Source of the DNA: Candidatus Methanomethylicota archaeon
GTDB taxonomy: Archaea > Thermoproteota > Methanomethylicia > Culexarchaeales > Culexarchaeaceae
DNA length: 37,997 nt
Reading direction: 5' to 3'
NCBI GenBank assembly: GCA_020833005.1
Contig: JAJHRD010000012.1
Location: forward strand, 1 to 37,997
A program made the position numbers and the translations under genes. This document shows, piece by piece, positions 1 to 8,227 of the stretch; within the stretch, counting starts at the first letter, position 1; each line of letters starts with the position of its first letter. Below the pieces are notes generated by a model, which worked only from the letters and a program-made list of their open reading frames with translations, was not told the origin of the DNA and made no database searches.

Positions 1-165
1 GACATACAAAAGGATACTACGCTCTACATATACGTAATAGATGCCGAAGCACAAAAATACACGCTAATATACATTCCAAACATAAAGTGGGGGGAGCCTA
101 AGAAGATTGAGGAAAAGAAGATAAGTAAGAGTGGCGGGGAACCCCCACCAACACTATATAGGTAG
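1..165 (+). CDS. C-terminal end of an unknown protein (cut by window edge)
   Basis: Reading frame 1 is open from the first base to a TAG at 163-165 and gives 54 residues. It has a hydrophobic beta-rich stretch (LYIYVIDAE, then YTLIYIPNIKW) followed by a polar, lysine-rich tail and a proline-rich end. Too little is visible to name a family. The next gene begins ten bases after the stop, so the two are probably co-transcribed. The start lies outside the window. Confidence 0.6.
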   Translation, partial: DIQKDTTLYIYVIDAEAQKYTLIYIPNIKWGEPKKIEEKKISKSGGEPPPTLYR

Positions 166-174
166 GTGAAACCC

Positions 175-357
175 ATGCCAGCATTAAAAGAACTCATAAC
201 ACCATTCACAGCACTAGCAATATCCCTAACACCATTCCTCATATACATATTGAATTCTAGGAACATAGTTGGTGATATGGAGATGCTAATAATAGACCTA
301 ATAGTGATAGGGGCTGGATCAATAATACTCCACATACAAACAAGGAAGAAGGGGTAG
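175..357 (+). CDS. Small two-helix membrane protein, unknown
   Basis: About 60 residues with two hydrophobic segments (roughly residues 6-25 and 37-55) and a basic KKG tail, so it is probably a small integral membrane protein. I chose ATG 175 because AGGTGA at 164-169 sits five bases upstream as a ribosome binding site; a GTG at 166 is an in-frame alternative directly after the upstream stop. It follows the cut gene closely and is likely in the same operon. I do not recognise the family. It converges on the TGS GTPase gene, with both stop codons inside a short dyad at 355-370. Confidence 0.55.
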   Translation: MPALKELITPFTALAISLTPFLIYILNSRNIVGDMEMLIIDLIVIGAGSIILHIQTRKKG

Positions 358-370
358 ATGAACTCATCTA
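355..370. other. 16-bp dyad spanning both convergent stop codons
   Basis: TAGATGA at 355-361 and TCATCTA at 364-370 are perfect inverted arms around a two-base centre. The dyad contains the TAG stop (355-357) of the small membrane protein and the TGA stop (364-366 on the minus strand) of the TGS GTPase. It could be a chance result of two stops meeting or a bidirectional 3'-end structure. No long T-tract follows it. Confidence 0.35.
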
Positions 371-1527
371 GTCCTTATCTCCACAACATCACCATCATTT
401 AAAACATGATCAGGGCCAACCCTCTCCCCATCAAACTTAACAGAGGAACCCCAAACCCTTGCATAACTAAAATTATTATATAATTGGCTGTGGATTATCC
501 TAGCCACATCAATAACCCTAAACCCCTTCGGAACAACAAGAGGCTTCTTAGATGGGCTGCCACCAACCTCCTTAGTATAAACCCTAATGACGTTAAGCAT
601 ACCATAAATCTCAGACTTCAATTTCAAGAGGTCTAATGGAGGATTTACACATGAAAATGGGATAACCTTAACCAAACCCCCCAAAGACTTCTCAAGTTTA
701 ACCAAGTTATCCATCGAACCCTCAACATCAATCTTATTGGCTATTACTATGGAAGGCTTGTATACTATGCTGGAATCCATGTAACGCTCCACATCACTTA
801 AACTAACATCACCCCAAATTTTCACAAATGCATTATTAAACCCATAGGATTTAAATAGTTCAACTATATCCTTAACATCGCAATCCTTCAAAATTCCACT
901 ACAAAAAACCTGTATACCACCAGAAGGCCTCTTCTCAACTTCAATCCTAACATTGGGTTTCTTCAAAGTTATCTTGGCACCCTTAATCTTCTCGAAAATG
1001 AACTTTAAACTCTCAATGGGATCTCTAGATAAATCCACAACGAACACTATTCCATCAGCATTTCTACATAAGCTTAAGGCAGGATTTAACCATGGAACAC
1101 CAACGGATATTGCTGGAACCTCCACCAACTGAACTTGAACATCCAAATATTCCATCATCCCAGGAATGGGATTCCTAGTTGTAAATGGTGTTGAACCAAT
1201 GGTGGGTTTAGCATTTGTTAGTAGGGAGAGTAGAGAGCTTTTACCGGTAAGGGTATCGCCAACGAGGACTATTTGCCCAGCCCCTTCCCTCTTAACTGAA
1301 AATCTAATTCCACTAGAGGATTTTGCACGCTTCCTCTCCCTCTCCTCCAACTCCCTCTTAAGCTTAGCTAGAGTCCTCTTCAAGTTCCTCCTAAGCTTCT
1401 CAGTACCCTTATGCTCTGGGATCGCTGATATTAAAGCTTCAAGTTTAGCTATCTTCTCAGGTATGCTCTTAGCTTCCTGATACTCCCTCATCAAAGCCTT
1501 TGCTTGTGGTGGAAGATTTGTAACCAT
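364..1527 (-). CDS. TGS-domain GTPase of the DRG/Obg-related family
   Basis: 387 residues. Residues 1-70 are a helical, lysine/arginine-rich region with the IPEHKGTE segment typical of DRG-type proteins. The GTPase core follows: P-loop GDTLTGKS (about 90-97), a TTRNPIPGMM switch region resembling TTR.P.PGMM of DRG proteins, and NKID (about 264-267) for guanine recognition. The last 60 residues are a TGS domain (from LVVPKGFRVID to DGDVVEIRTR). DRG-family GTPases associate with ribosomes or RNA, and a translation-linked role is inferred here. The G3 segment reads VEVPA where the family normally has DxPG, so the acidic residue is Glu and the glycine is missing. Start is ATG 1527. The gene stands alone on the minus strand. 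Confidence 0.88.
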   Translation of the reverse strand: MVTNLPPQAKALMREYQEAKSIPEKIAKLEALISAIPEHKGTEKLRRNLKRTLAKLKRELEERERKRAKSSSGIRFSVKREGAGQIVLVGDTLTGKSSLLSLLTNAKPTIGSTPFTTRNPIPGMMEYLDVQVQLVEVPAISVGVPWLNPALSLCRNADGIVFVVDLSRDPIESLKFIFEKIKGAKITLKKPNVRIEVEKRPSGGIQVFCSGILKDCDVKDIVELFKSYGFNNAFVKIWGDVSLSDVERYMDSSIVYKPSIVIANKIDVEGSMDNLVKLEKSLGGLVKVIPFSCVNPPLDLLKLKSEIYGMLNVIRVYTKEVGGSPSKKPLVVPKGFRVIDVARIIHSQLYNNFSYARVWGSSVKFDGERVGPDHVLNDGDVVEIRTR

Positions 1528-1581
1528 AGTTTAACACATTGAAGAGGAATCTACCAAAAATATATTGTGGATTGGGATAGA

Positions 1582-2547
1582 TTAATTCTTCTCTTCACGG
1601 AATATTGCTGCTATGGGTTTATCTAGACCTTCATACATCAAAGCTCTACCCATCCCATTAGTGTTAAAGTCAAAGCCTAATCCACCATTCTTGTCAACAG
1701 CTATTATTCCAGCAGTACCAGGCCCAAATTTATCTGTGATGCGTTTAATAGCTAATTTACATGCATCTTGAGCTTGAAAACCCATTCTCATCAAATCACA
1801 ACAAAGCCTAGACAAATTTAATCTGGCAATGAACTCTCCAGTCCCGGTAGCTGCAGAAGCTCCTGCATCGTTATCCGCATAAAAACCGCATCCCACGAGG
1901 GGTACATCCCCTATCCTACCTGGAAACTTAAGCCAGTAACCCCCCGTGGATACCGCTGAAGCCACATTCCCCTCAGAATCTATTGCCACAGCACCAACAG
2001 TATCATGCAAATCAAAGATACCCCTCCCCTTCAATATCATTTCTCTAAGTTTACTCATCCGAGACCCTTCACCTCTAATCCAACTCTCATACATCTCCTT
2101 AAAACGCTTCAACTTCTCCTCACTCACAATATTATCTAGGAGCTCCAATCCATAGAGTTCTGCAAGTTTCTCAGCCCACTCTCCAGCAATAAATATGTGA
2201 TCCGTATTCTCCATGATCTTCCTAGCCAATGAAACTGGATTCTTAACTCTCCTAAGAAGGGCTGTGGCTCCAACACGGAGATCCCTACCATCCATTATTC
2301 CAGCATCCATCTCCACAATGCCGTTAATTGTTAGAACGGAGCCTAAACCAGCATTAAAGAATCCACATGACTCCATATATCTCACAGCTGCCTCAACGGC
2401 GTCAAGAGCCCCCTTGGAAATTGCATTATACCCCTCCATTACAGCTCTACTTAAATGTTCAAGCCTCATGGACAATACCTCATCACTTAACCCCCTATAG
2501 CTTCCAGCACCCCCATGAATCAATACTGCAGGCCTAACCTTTTTCAT
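1582..2547 (-). CDS. Isoaspartyl peptidase / plant-type L-asparaginase (Ntn hydrolase)
   Basis: 321 residues, the usual length for the asparaginase-2 family. Visible marks are HGGAG near the N terminus (11-15), the GLGSVLT segment (67-73), and HDTVGAVA at 181-188, in which Thr183 should become the N-terminal nucleophile after autocleavage. GRIGDVPL and ATGTGE follow as substrate-loop and oxyanion regions. The enzyme hydrolyses L-asparagine or isoaspartyl dipeptides in the cytoplasm; isoaspartyl clearance is a plausible need in a thermophile. Its ATG start overlaps the stop of the upstream zinc-ribbon gene by four bases, which indicates a two-gene operon and translational coupling. Confidence 0.93.
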   Translation of the reverse strand: MKKVRPAVLIHGGAGSYRGLSDEVLSMRLEHLSRAVMEGYNAISKGALDAVEAAVRYMESCGFFNAGLGSVLTINGIVEMDAGIMDGRDLRVGATALLRRVKNPVSLARKIMENTDHIFIAGEWAEKLAELYGLELLDNIVSEEKLKRFKEMYESWIRGEGSRMSKLREMILKGRGIFDLHDTVGAVAIDSEGNVASAVSTGGYWLKFPGRIGDVPLVGCGFYADNDAGASAATGTGEFIARLNLSRLCCDLMRMGFQAQDACKLAIKRITDKFGPGTAGIIAVDKNGGLGFDFNTNGMGRALMYEGLDKPIAAIFREEKN

Positions 2548-2903
2548 GGAAACCCCCCACTTGACTCAAATAATTCACTCCAAGAGGATGCATTAACAGT
2601 TTTAACATCCTTAATGCCAATCACACCCCTACCCATAACTATTAAATCATACATTAATCTACATTTAAAGCACACCATCAAAACATTGACATTAACATCT
2701 TTCTTACTTTTCAAATTGGCAACGCTAAATCTGTATAGCTCCAATGGGGAACCACACTTCTCACATTTCACACTTCTAAGGTCATTTAATGCTACTAGGA
2801 GATCCCTATAATACAATACGCACCACCCCTCCAAACAATTTAAGTTTAGGATTGCAATAGGACATGTATCTGGAGCTATAATATGAAGTTTTTCATTAAA
2901 CAA
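2544..2903 (-). CDS. Unknown protein with a zinc-ribbon
   Basis: 119 residues from a TTG start at 2903. A CEKCG pair (about residue 47) and a CFKC pair (about 78) are separated by about 30 residues, the layout of a zinc ribbon. The rest is hydrophobic with no known motif. It is translationally coupled to the asparaginase gene through a four-base overlap. A TATA-like ATTTAAATA at 2919-2927 lies about 22 bases upstream, so TTG 2903 is consistent with a leaderless message. I cannot assign a function. Confidence 0.6.
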   Translation of the reverse strand: MFNEKLHIIAPDTCPIAILNLNCLEGWCVLYYRDLLVALNDLRSVKCEKCGSPLELYRFSVANLKSKKDVNVNVLMVCFKCRLMYDLIVMGRGVIGIKDVKTVNASSWSELFESSGGFP

Positions 2904-2930
2904 TGAGCATTTTGCTCAATTTAAATATCA
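2904..2930 (-). promoter_or_regulatory. Promoter with a 15-bp dyad between TATA box and start
   Basis: The TATA-like element ATTTAAATA (2919-2927) serves the minus-strand zinc-ribbon/asparaginase operon. Between it and the TTG start lies TGAGCA-TTT-TGCTCA (2904-2918), a perfect 6+3+6 inverted repeat. This position, between TATA and transcription start, is typical for archaeal repressor operators. No protein is identified as its binder. Confidence 0.45.
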
Positions 2931-2971
2931 TGGAAACATTCACCCATCCCTCTAGTGATGATATGTGTGGG

Positions 2972-2986
2972 ATTTATATATTTAAA
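2972..2986 (+). promoter_or_regulatory. TATA element of the 3001 gene
   Basis: ATTTATATATTTAAA at 2972-2986 is centred about 25 bases before TTG 3001 and GTG 3004, as expected for a leaderless archaeal transcript. It lies in a 97-base divergent gap shared with the zinc-ribbon gene. Confidence 0.6.
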
Positions 2987-3000
2987 TTGGTAGAGAGAGA

Positions 3001-3399
3001 TTGGTGAAAGTTTTGGTTGAAGAGTTGGCGGAGCTAATCGTCGAACTACCCACAGAGGATGAGAGGAGGAAGGCTGATATGCTTAGAATGCTACATGAAA
3101 ACAAAATTGTATATAGAATTGAGGGGTCATACCTAATCGTTGAAGGATTTGGATTGGAAATGGTTTTTGAAGATGATGATAGGGAATTCTTCATAAAATA
3201 TGAAGTTAAATTGGATAGGGGGAGGATTATAAAGTGGGTTTATGCGAAAATGGATGAACCAAACGTTTACTATAGGATTAAGGCGATACATTGCCCATCG
3301 AGTAGTGGGTATATTAAGGCTTTGAAGAGGAGGGGGATACCCTCCAATTGTATAAGGATGGCTTCAGAGGTTTTGAGGGATAGTGAAATTAGGGCTTAA
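3001..3399 (+). CDS. Unknown 132-residue soluble protein
   Basis: The N terminus is strongly acidic and helical (VEELAELIVELPTEDERRK), followed by alternating beta-like stretches and a basic C terminus with a Cys at CPSSSGY and one at SNCIR. There is no signal peptide or membrane segment. Starts TTG 3001 and GTG 3004 are both compatible with the TATA element at 2972-2986; GTG 3004 gives the same protein minus one residue. The 3' end overlaps the 3' end of the HerA-like gene by 11 bases in convergent orientation. Family not recognised. Confidence 0.6.
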   Translation: MVKVLVEELAELIVELPTEDERRKADMLRMLHENKIVYRIEGSYLIVEGFGLEMVFEDDDREFFIKYEVKLDRGRIIKWVYAKMDEPNVYYRIKAIHCPSSSGYIKALKRRGIPSNCIRMASEVLRDSEIRA

Positions 3400-6370
3400 G
3401 GCAAAGTTTACATCCAGTCTTATATCTGAATAGACGTTTAACTGTAATTATACATGATTCACAAACCCTTCTACCACAATTTGGGCATACCTTAACATGG
3501 TTAGTGCAAACCTCTCTACCACACGATGGACATTTATATACATGCTTATCACATATAATCCTACCACAAATACTGCAAACATGCTTCTCCTCATCAGTAC
3601 AGAATTCTGCACCACATATACTGCACTTCCAAACATGATCTTTACAAACAACCCTACCGCAAACACTACATTTGTGGATGCAGTCTCTACATAATGGTTT
3701 ACCACAAATTTCACAGTGAACTATGCTTTCACCACAAACTTCCCTCCCACAATCACCACATTTGGAGAGATGCTCAAGGTAGTGGATTTCACAATACGAT
3801 TTACTGCAATCATCACATACATGTATATGCTCACTGCAATATGCAACTTCAGAAACGCATTTCACACAATGCTTAACACAATCAGAACAAAGCTTCTTCC
3901 CACATATGGAGCATGTATATGATTTCTCATTAACGCAGAAAATTCTTCCACAAACATCACATTTAAATGAATGTTCAGGACATATTGTGGCCTCGCAAGC
4001 ACTACACTTCAATGAATGCCCACTGCACAATGGTGATAAACATATATTGCAAAATTCAAGTGAATTTAGGTTGGTTATTTGAGAGCCGCATACATCACAT
4101 TTCCCATAAACCCCAACACTATTATACCCATTCCAATGTAAACTCAAATTCCTCTCTAAATCCTTAAGGGAAATCTTAACAGTTCCATCAAATATGGGAA
4201 CCCATATGAGCCTAACATACTCCACATCCACATCCTTCCCACCCAAATTTATGACTACAGTTTTAAATTCACCCAAATCTTCAAATTCACTCTTCAACCT
4301 CCTCAACTCATCATTCATCTCCCTCTTAAGATCCTCAACAACCTTCTCCCTATACTCCAATTCAGAGTTAGATTCAGAAACCATCTTATTCAACTTTGAA
4401 AGCTTATCCTCCAAACTCTGAATCTTTGATGAAATGGAAATATACTCCCTTGAAGATGGATCAAGACCCCTCAACTTACTCTTCAAATCATTAATTGTGG
4501 AGATAAGCCTCTTCGCAGATTGAACCTTAACCTTAATGTCATCCCTAAGCGACTTTATTATGGCGTTATGTTTGGATATCTTAGCCTCATACTTCTCCAC
4601 AACCTTCCTACACTTGGAATCGAAAATCTCTTTACCAGCCTCCCTAAGCCTACTCTTAAACTCCTCCAAATCTTCATTACACTTAGAGTAAACTTTGAAT
4701 TTTGTGGAGTAATGTAGCTTGTAAGATAATTTTAATGATAGAAACTTCTTAAAATCCTTTACAATCTTCTCATACGAATTTAAACTCGATAAATCGATGT
4801 CCGGATTACGATAATTGATCTTATCAAAATTTGATGGCGATACAGATAATTCACTTTCATCGAAGGATTCAACGTCATAAGCCCTACTGGAATTGTAATC
4901 CAATTCCCCAGAAACATTTGATAATGGTATGAAAGCCCTATACTCATCGCTAAACTCCACATTGGGTTTAGAACGCTTAACATTAACAATGGCCTTAATA
5001 TCCAAAGCTGGATAATAGTTCAAAATAACACCATTAAAATCGAATTTAAATGGAAATCTACTGTACAGATTTGATGATACGAACTTCAAATCAAACTTAA
5101 CTGGTAGATGATATTGATTTATGAGTGGTGAAACCTTCGGTTTAGCTACAACCTCAACGGCTTTTGGAATTGCACCAAGCTTCATTAACCCCCTCCACTT
5201 AACCTCAGCATTCCTCAAAGAATCCTCCGAAATATAGTCGAGGGGGTTGAAGCCTGCTCCACCATGAATAGTCTCCCTACACCTAACCCTAACAATGTAT
5301 GGCACTTTATCCACAGCTTCACCAGTAACTATGCACTCACCAATTCCAAGCCAAACTATGCTATCCTCCCAACCCCTACCAAGACCTCCACTCTCCACAG
5401 CTATGGATATATCGTTGGGGTCTGAGAGTCTATGTATAATCCAAGTTCCACTTAAACTTCGAACTGTGGTGTCGAGGAGTTGAGGTCTCTGAGATATTAC
5501 TATGAGATTTGCACCAAACTTCCTCCCCTCCTGCGAGAACCTCCTCAAAACTATTTGGGATTCAGACTTCTCCCTACCAACAAACCTATGGGCTTCATCC
5601 AAAACCAAGTAGAATGGTGGAATCCTCCTAGCTATAGCTGCATCCAGAAGTTTATTAACCACCGATGCCACTATGGACACTTGATCATCTGAATCCAGCC
5701 CCCTCAAATTGATTATAACACACTTACCAGTGAGCACTAGATCCTCAGCGGAAACCTCACCTAAATATGATATATCGATATTTGCAGCCGCATTAAACTT
5801 CTTATCACCGAACTCTATTATCCTATCCACATAGCTAACTGGGTTAACACCGAATTCCATGCATCCAGATTTGGCTGCAACCTTTAAACTGGAGTATTCC
5901 CCATGAACATCAATTATTATTATTGGGATGTCCTTCTTCAAAAGCTCCTCAATCAAAACGCCAGCAGTATAGGATTTCCCGGAGCCAGGCTTACCCACAA
6001 CGAAAATCCTATTCAAACGATCCACTGGAATATAAACTTTAACATTATAATTCCTCAACATACCAAGATATACGGATTTGGAGTAATCTGCCGTTAAACC
6101 AAGAGTTACACGTATATTATCTTCAGAAGCCGCGTAAACCTCTAAGCCAACCTTAAGCGGAGTATCTGGAGGTCTACCAAGACATGTACATGAAGCATAG
6201 AGGGTTTCACCCTCACGCCTAAGACTCTTAACGAAGAAGACATGCCAACGATCATCATGGTAAACCTCCACAAAATCATTATTCCTAACAGTCCCAATAC
6301 ATTTAAATTCAAATTCAGATGTGGATGGTGAACCAACAACTATGCCAATAGGTTTACGCTCAACCAACAA
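3389..6370 (-). CDS. HerA-type ATPase fused to a coiled coil and a 15-module zinc-knuckle array
   Basis: 993 residues. Residues 1-95 form a beta-rich HAS-barrel-like domain. Residues 110-360 are the HerA/FtsK-type ATPase: Walker A GKPGSGKS (126-133), DVHGEYS (154-160), Walker B YLVLDEAH (254-261) and a sensor-like ISQRPQLLD (292-300). Residues 380-560 have no recognised motif. Residues 565-700 are a charged heptad-rich coiled coil. Residues 758-990 contain fifteen CxxC pairs, mostly 15 residues apart, with the recurring pattern CxxCGRxxCxxH. HerA ATPases are hexameric DNA translocases, usually paired with the nuclease NurA, and no nurA is visible here. Start is TTG 6370 (TTG 6367 also possible), with a TATA-like tract near 6404. 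DNA translocation is inferred; the zinc array could bind DNA, RNA or protein. Confidence 0.85.
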   Translation of the reverse strand: MLVERKPIGIVVGSPSTSEFEFKCIGTVRNNDFVEVYHDDRWHVFFVKSLRREGETLYASCTCLGRPPDTPLKVGLEVYAASEDNIRVTLGLTADYSKSVYLGMLRNYNVKVYIPVDRLNRIFVVGKPGSGKSYTAGVLIEELLKKDIPIIIIDVHGEYSSLKVAAKSGCMEFGVNPVSYVDRIIEFGDKKFNAAANIDISYLGEVSAEDLVLTGKCVIINLRGLDSDDQVSIVASVVNKLLDAAIARRIPPFYLVLDEAHRFVGREKSESQIVLRRFSQEGRKFGANLIVISQRPQLLDTTVRSLSGTWIIHRLSDPNDISIAVESGGLGRGWEDSIVWLGIGECIVTGEAVDKVPYIVRVRCRETIHGGAGFNPLDYISEDSLRNAEVKWRGLMKLGAIPKAVEVVAKPKVSPLINQYHLPVKFDLKFVSSNLYSRFPFKFDFNGVILNYYPALDIKAIVNVKRSKPNVEFSDEYRAFIPLSNVSGELDYNSSRAYDVESFDESELSVSPSNFDKINYRNPDIDLSSLNSYEKIVKDFKKFLSLKLSYKLHYSTKFKVYSKCNEDLEEFKSRLREAGKEIFDSKCRKVVEKYEAKISKHNAIIKSLRDDIKVKVQSAKRLISTINDLKSKLRGLDPSSREYISISSKIQSLEDKLSKLNKMVSESNSELEYREKVVEDLKREMNDELRRLKSEFEDLGEFKTVVINLGGKDVDVEYVRLIWVPIFDGTVKISLKDLERNLSLHWNGYNSVGVYGKCDVCGSQITNLNSLEFCNICLSPLCSGHSLKCSACEATICPEHSFKCDVCGRIFCVNEKSYTCSICGKKLCSDCVKHCVKCVSEVAYCSEHIHVCDDCSKSYCEIHYLEHLSKCGDCGREVCGESIVHCEICGKPLCRDCIHKCSVCGRVVCKDHVWKCSICGAEFCTDEEKHVCSICGRIICDKHVYKCPSCGREVCTNHVKVCPNCGRRVCESCIITVKRLFRYKTGCKLCLKP

Positions 6371-6393
6371 AGACCACTAAAAACTATTATGGG

Positions 6394-6415
6394 GAAAGTT
6401 TAATTTAACACTTTC
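6394..6415. promoter_or_regulatory. Inverted repeat flanking the TATA region of the HerA-like gene
   Basis: GAAAGT (6394-6399) and ACTTTC (6410-6415) flank TTAATTTAAC. The AT-rich centre lies about 34 bases before TTG 6370 and could be the TATA box of the minus-strand HerA-like gene, leaving a short leader. The 90-base gap is shared with the divergent DUF1614 gene. Six-base arms are short enough to be chance. Confidence 0.3.
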
Positions 6416-6460
6416 ACAACATGAATGGAAAGAATTATCTAAATGAAGTAGACTCATAGA

Positions 6461-7198
6461 ATGGAGAGGAAATTTGGGATGGGTGTAAGTGTAGTCTACA
6501 GGCCTACAACATGGAGTTACATAGCAACACTACTACTCATAACCATAACTTTAACCATAATCTCACTAAGCTCAATACAAGTCTTCACAGAGGGGTTGAT
6601 GATGCCACCACAAATAGCCATAATTGCATTCTACATATCCCTACTGGGCAGCGCCATAAACATACCACTAACATACATAAAAACAGTGGAATATGGATTA
6701 TGCTATCAAGAAATAAACATTTTTGGCATAAGATGGTTTCTACCATCCATCGGCCTTAGGGAGAGGAAAACACTAATAGCGATAAATCTTGGTGGAGCAA
6801 TAATACCATTAGCCATATCCACATACATTCTAACACGGCTACCCCAAACAGTAAACGTTTACATGAAGATAGCCATAGCCACAATAATAATATCCATAAC
6901 CGTCAACAAGCTATCTAGGATTATACCTGGATTTGGCATAGCAGTCCCAGGATTCATACCACCACTAATAACCGCACTAACATCAATAGCCATATCAATG
7001 ATTCCACCAAAATGCAACCCAGCATTCATAGCCTATATAAGTGGGACGCTTGGAACACTCATAGGTGCAGACCTAATGAACATGAATAGGATACCGGAGC
7101 TAGGTGCAAGCATGGTTAGTATAGGTGGAGCTGGAACATTCGATGGAATATACCTAACTGGAATAGTAGCTGTAGCCCTAACCCTAATGCTAATATAG
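6461..7198 (+). CDS. DUF1614 family membrane protein
   Basis: 245 residues with about seven hydrophobic segments starting at residue 18. The C terminus has the SIGGAGTFDGIYLTG signature I associate with archaeal DUF1614 proteins, after an acidic/asparagine stretch (GADLMNMNRIP). An earlier GFGIAVPGFIPPL segment is also family-like. Its biochemical role is unknown; conserved polar residues in membrane segments suggest a transporter or membrane enzyme, which is inference. Start is ATG 6461. It precedes the flavin oxidoreductase by 21 bases, so the two are probably one transcription unit. Confidence 0.85.
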   Translation: MERKFGMGVSVVYRPTTWSYIATLLLITITLTIISLSSIQVFTEGLMMPPQIAIIAFYISLLGSAINIPLTYIKTVEYGLCYQEINIFGIRWFLPSIGLRERKTLIAINLGGAIIPLAISTYILTRLPQTVNVYMKIAIATIIISITVNKLSRIIPGFGIAVPGFIPPLITALTSIAISMIPPKCNPAFIAYISGTLGTLIGADLMNMNRIPELGASMVSIGGAGTFDGIYLTGIVAVALTLMLI

Positions 7199-7219
7199 AT
7201 GATGAAACAACAAAGTTAA

Positions 7220-8227
7220 ATGGGTATGGAAATGGATCTTGGGACACCAATAGAGATTAGGGGGGTTAAGGTTAGGAATAGGATTGTACTGCCACCCATG
7301 GCCACAGAACTGGCAACAGTCAATGGTGAAGTAACTGAGGATATCATAAAACATTATGATGAGAGGAGTAGGGGGCCTGGAATAGTTATAGTGGAACACT
7401 CCTACGTGGCGTTGAATGGGAAGGTTAGCCAAAGACAACTTGGAATATACAGCGAAAAACTAGTTGAGGGGCTTAGAAGACTTGCAGAGACAATAAGGGG
7501 GAATGGAGCTATAGCAATAATACAATTAAATCATGGAGGTGGAAGATCATCATCAAAGATAACTGGAGAGAAACCCATAGCACCATCAGCAATAAAACTT
7601 GAGGGGTGGACTGAAGAACCTAGGGAGATGACCCTAAAAGACTTCATTGAAGTTAAAGAAGCATTCAAAAGAGCTGCAGATATAGCTGTGAAGGCGGGAT
7701 TCCATGGAGTTGAAATACATGGAGCACATGGATTCCTACTAAACCAATTCACATCACCAATAACCAATAGACGCCTAGACGCATATGGAGGAACCTTCGA
7801 AAAGAGGATTAAATTCCCATTGGAAATAGTGGAGGAGGTTAGGAGGGTTATTGGAGGGGGGAGGATACTATCATATAGGATTGGAGCTGATGACATGATG
7901 CCGGGGGGAGTAACCATAGAGGAATCCATGAAATTTGCAGTGAAACTTGAAGAATGCGGGGTTGACGTTATAAATGTTTCAGGGGGGTTATGCGGTTCCA
8001 GACCCCAAAATCTAACAGGTCAAGGATACTTCATCCCCCTAGCTGAAAAGATAAAATCTAAGGTTAAAATACCAGTAATAGGGGTTGGGGGGATAAGAGA
8101 TCCAGATTACGCCAACAACTTAATTAAAAGTGGAAGAGTGGATTTAGTTGCAGTTGGAAGAGCCATGCTTGAAGATCCAAAATGGGCGGAGAAAGCTCTA
8201 GAGAAGATTAAATCAAAAACTACTTAA
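7220..8227 (+). CDS. NADH:flavin oxidoreductase, Old Yellow Enzyme family
   Basis: 335 residues forming a single FMN-binding TIM barrel. Visible family marks are NRIVLPPMAT (20-29), the IQLNHGGGR loop (101-109), the long VEIHGAHGFLLNQF segment with two active-site histidines (H167, H170), the RRLDAYGG loop, and the phosphate-binding GVGGI plus AVGRAML segments at the C terminus. The cysteine-rich Fe-S and FAD/NAD domains of 2,4-dienoyl-CoA reductases are absent, so this is the short form that reduces activated C=C bonds with NAD(P)H. The substrate is unknown. ATG 7220 is chosen; ATG 7226 is an alternative. The last eight bases overlap the convergent iscU-like gene. Confidence 0.92.
   Translation: MGMEMDLGTPIEIRGVKVRNRIVLPPMATELATVNGEVTEDIIKHYDERSRGPGIVIVEHSYVALNGKVSQRQLGIYSEKLVEGLRRLAETIRGNGAIAIIQLNHGGGRSSSKITGEKPIAPSAIKLEGWTEEPREMTLKDFIEVKEAFKRAADIAVKAGFHGVEIHGAHGFLLNQFTSPITNRRLDAYGGTFEKRIKFPLEIVEEVRRVIGGGRILSYRIGADDMMPGGVTIEESMKFAVKLEECGVDVINVSGGLCGSRPQNLTGQGYFIPLAEKIKSKVKIPVIGVGGIRDPDYANNLIKSGRVDLVAVGRAMLEDPKWAEKALEKIKSKTT

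Noticed and set aside
3448-3714. Minus-strand frame overlapping the zinc array in a shifted phase
   Set aside because: It is the +1 phase of the repetitive array and has no independent features.
3389-4110. Tandem 45-bp periodicity resembling a repeat array or CRISPR
   Set aside because: Units are diverged, contiguous and coding; the period is explained by the 15-residue zinc knuckles.
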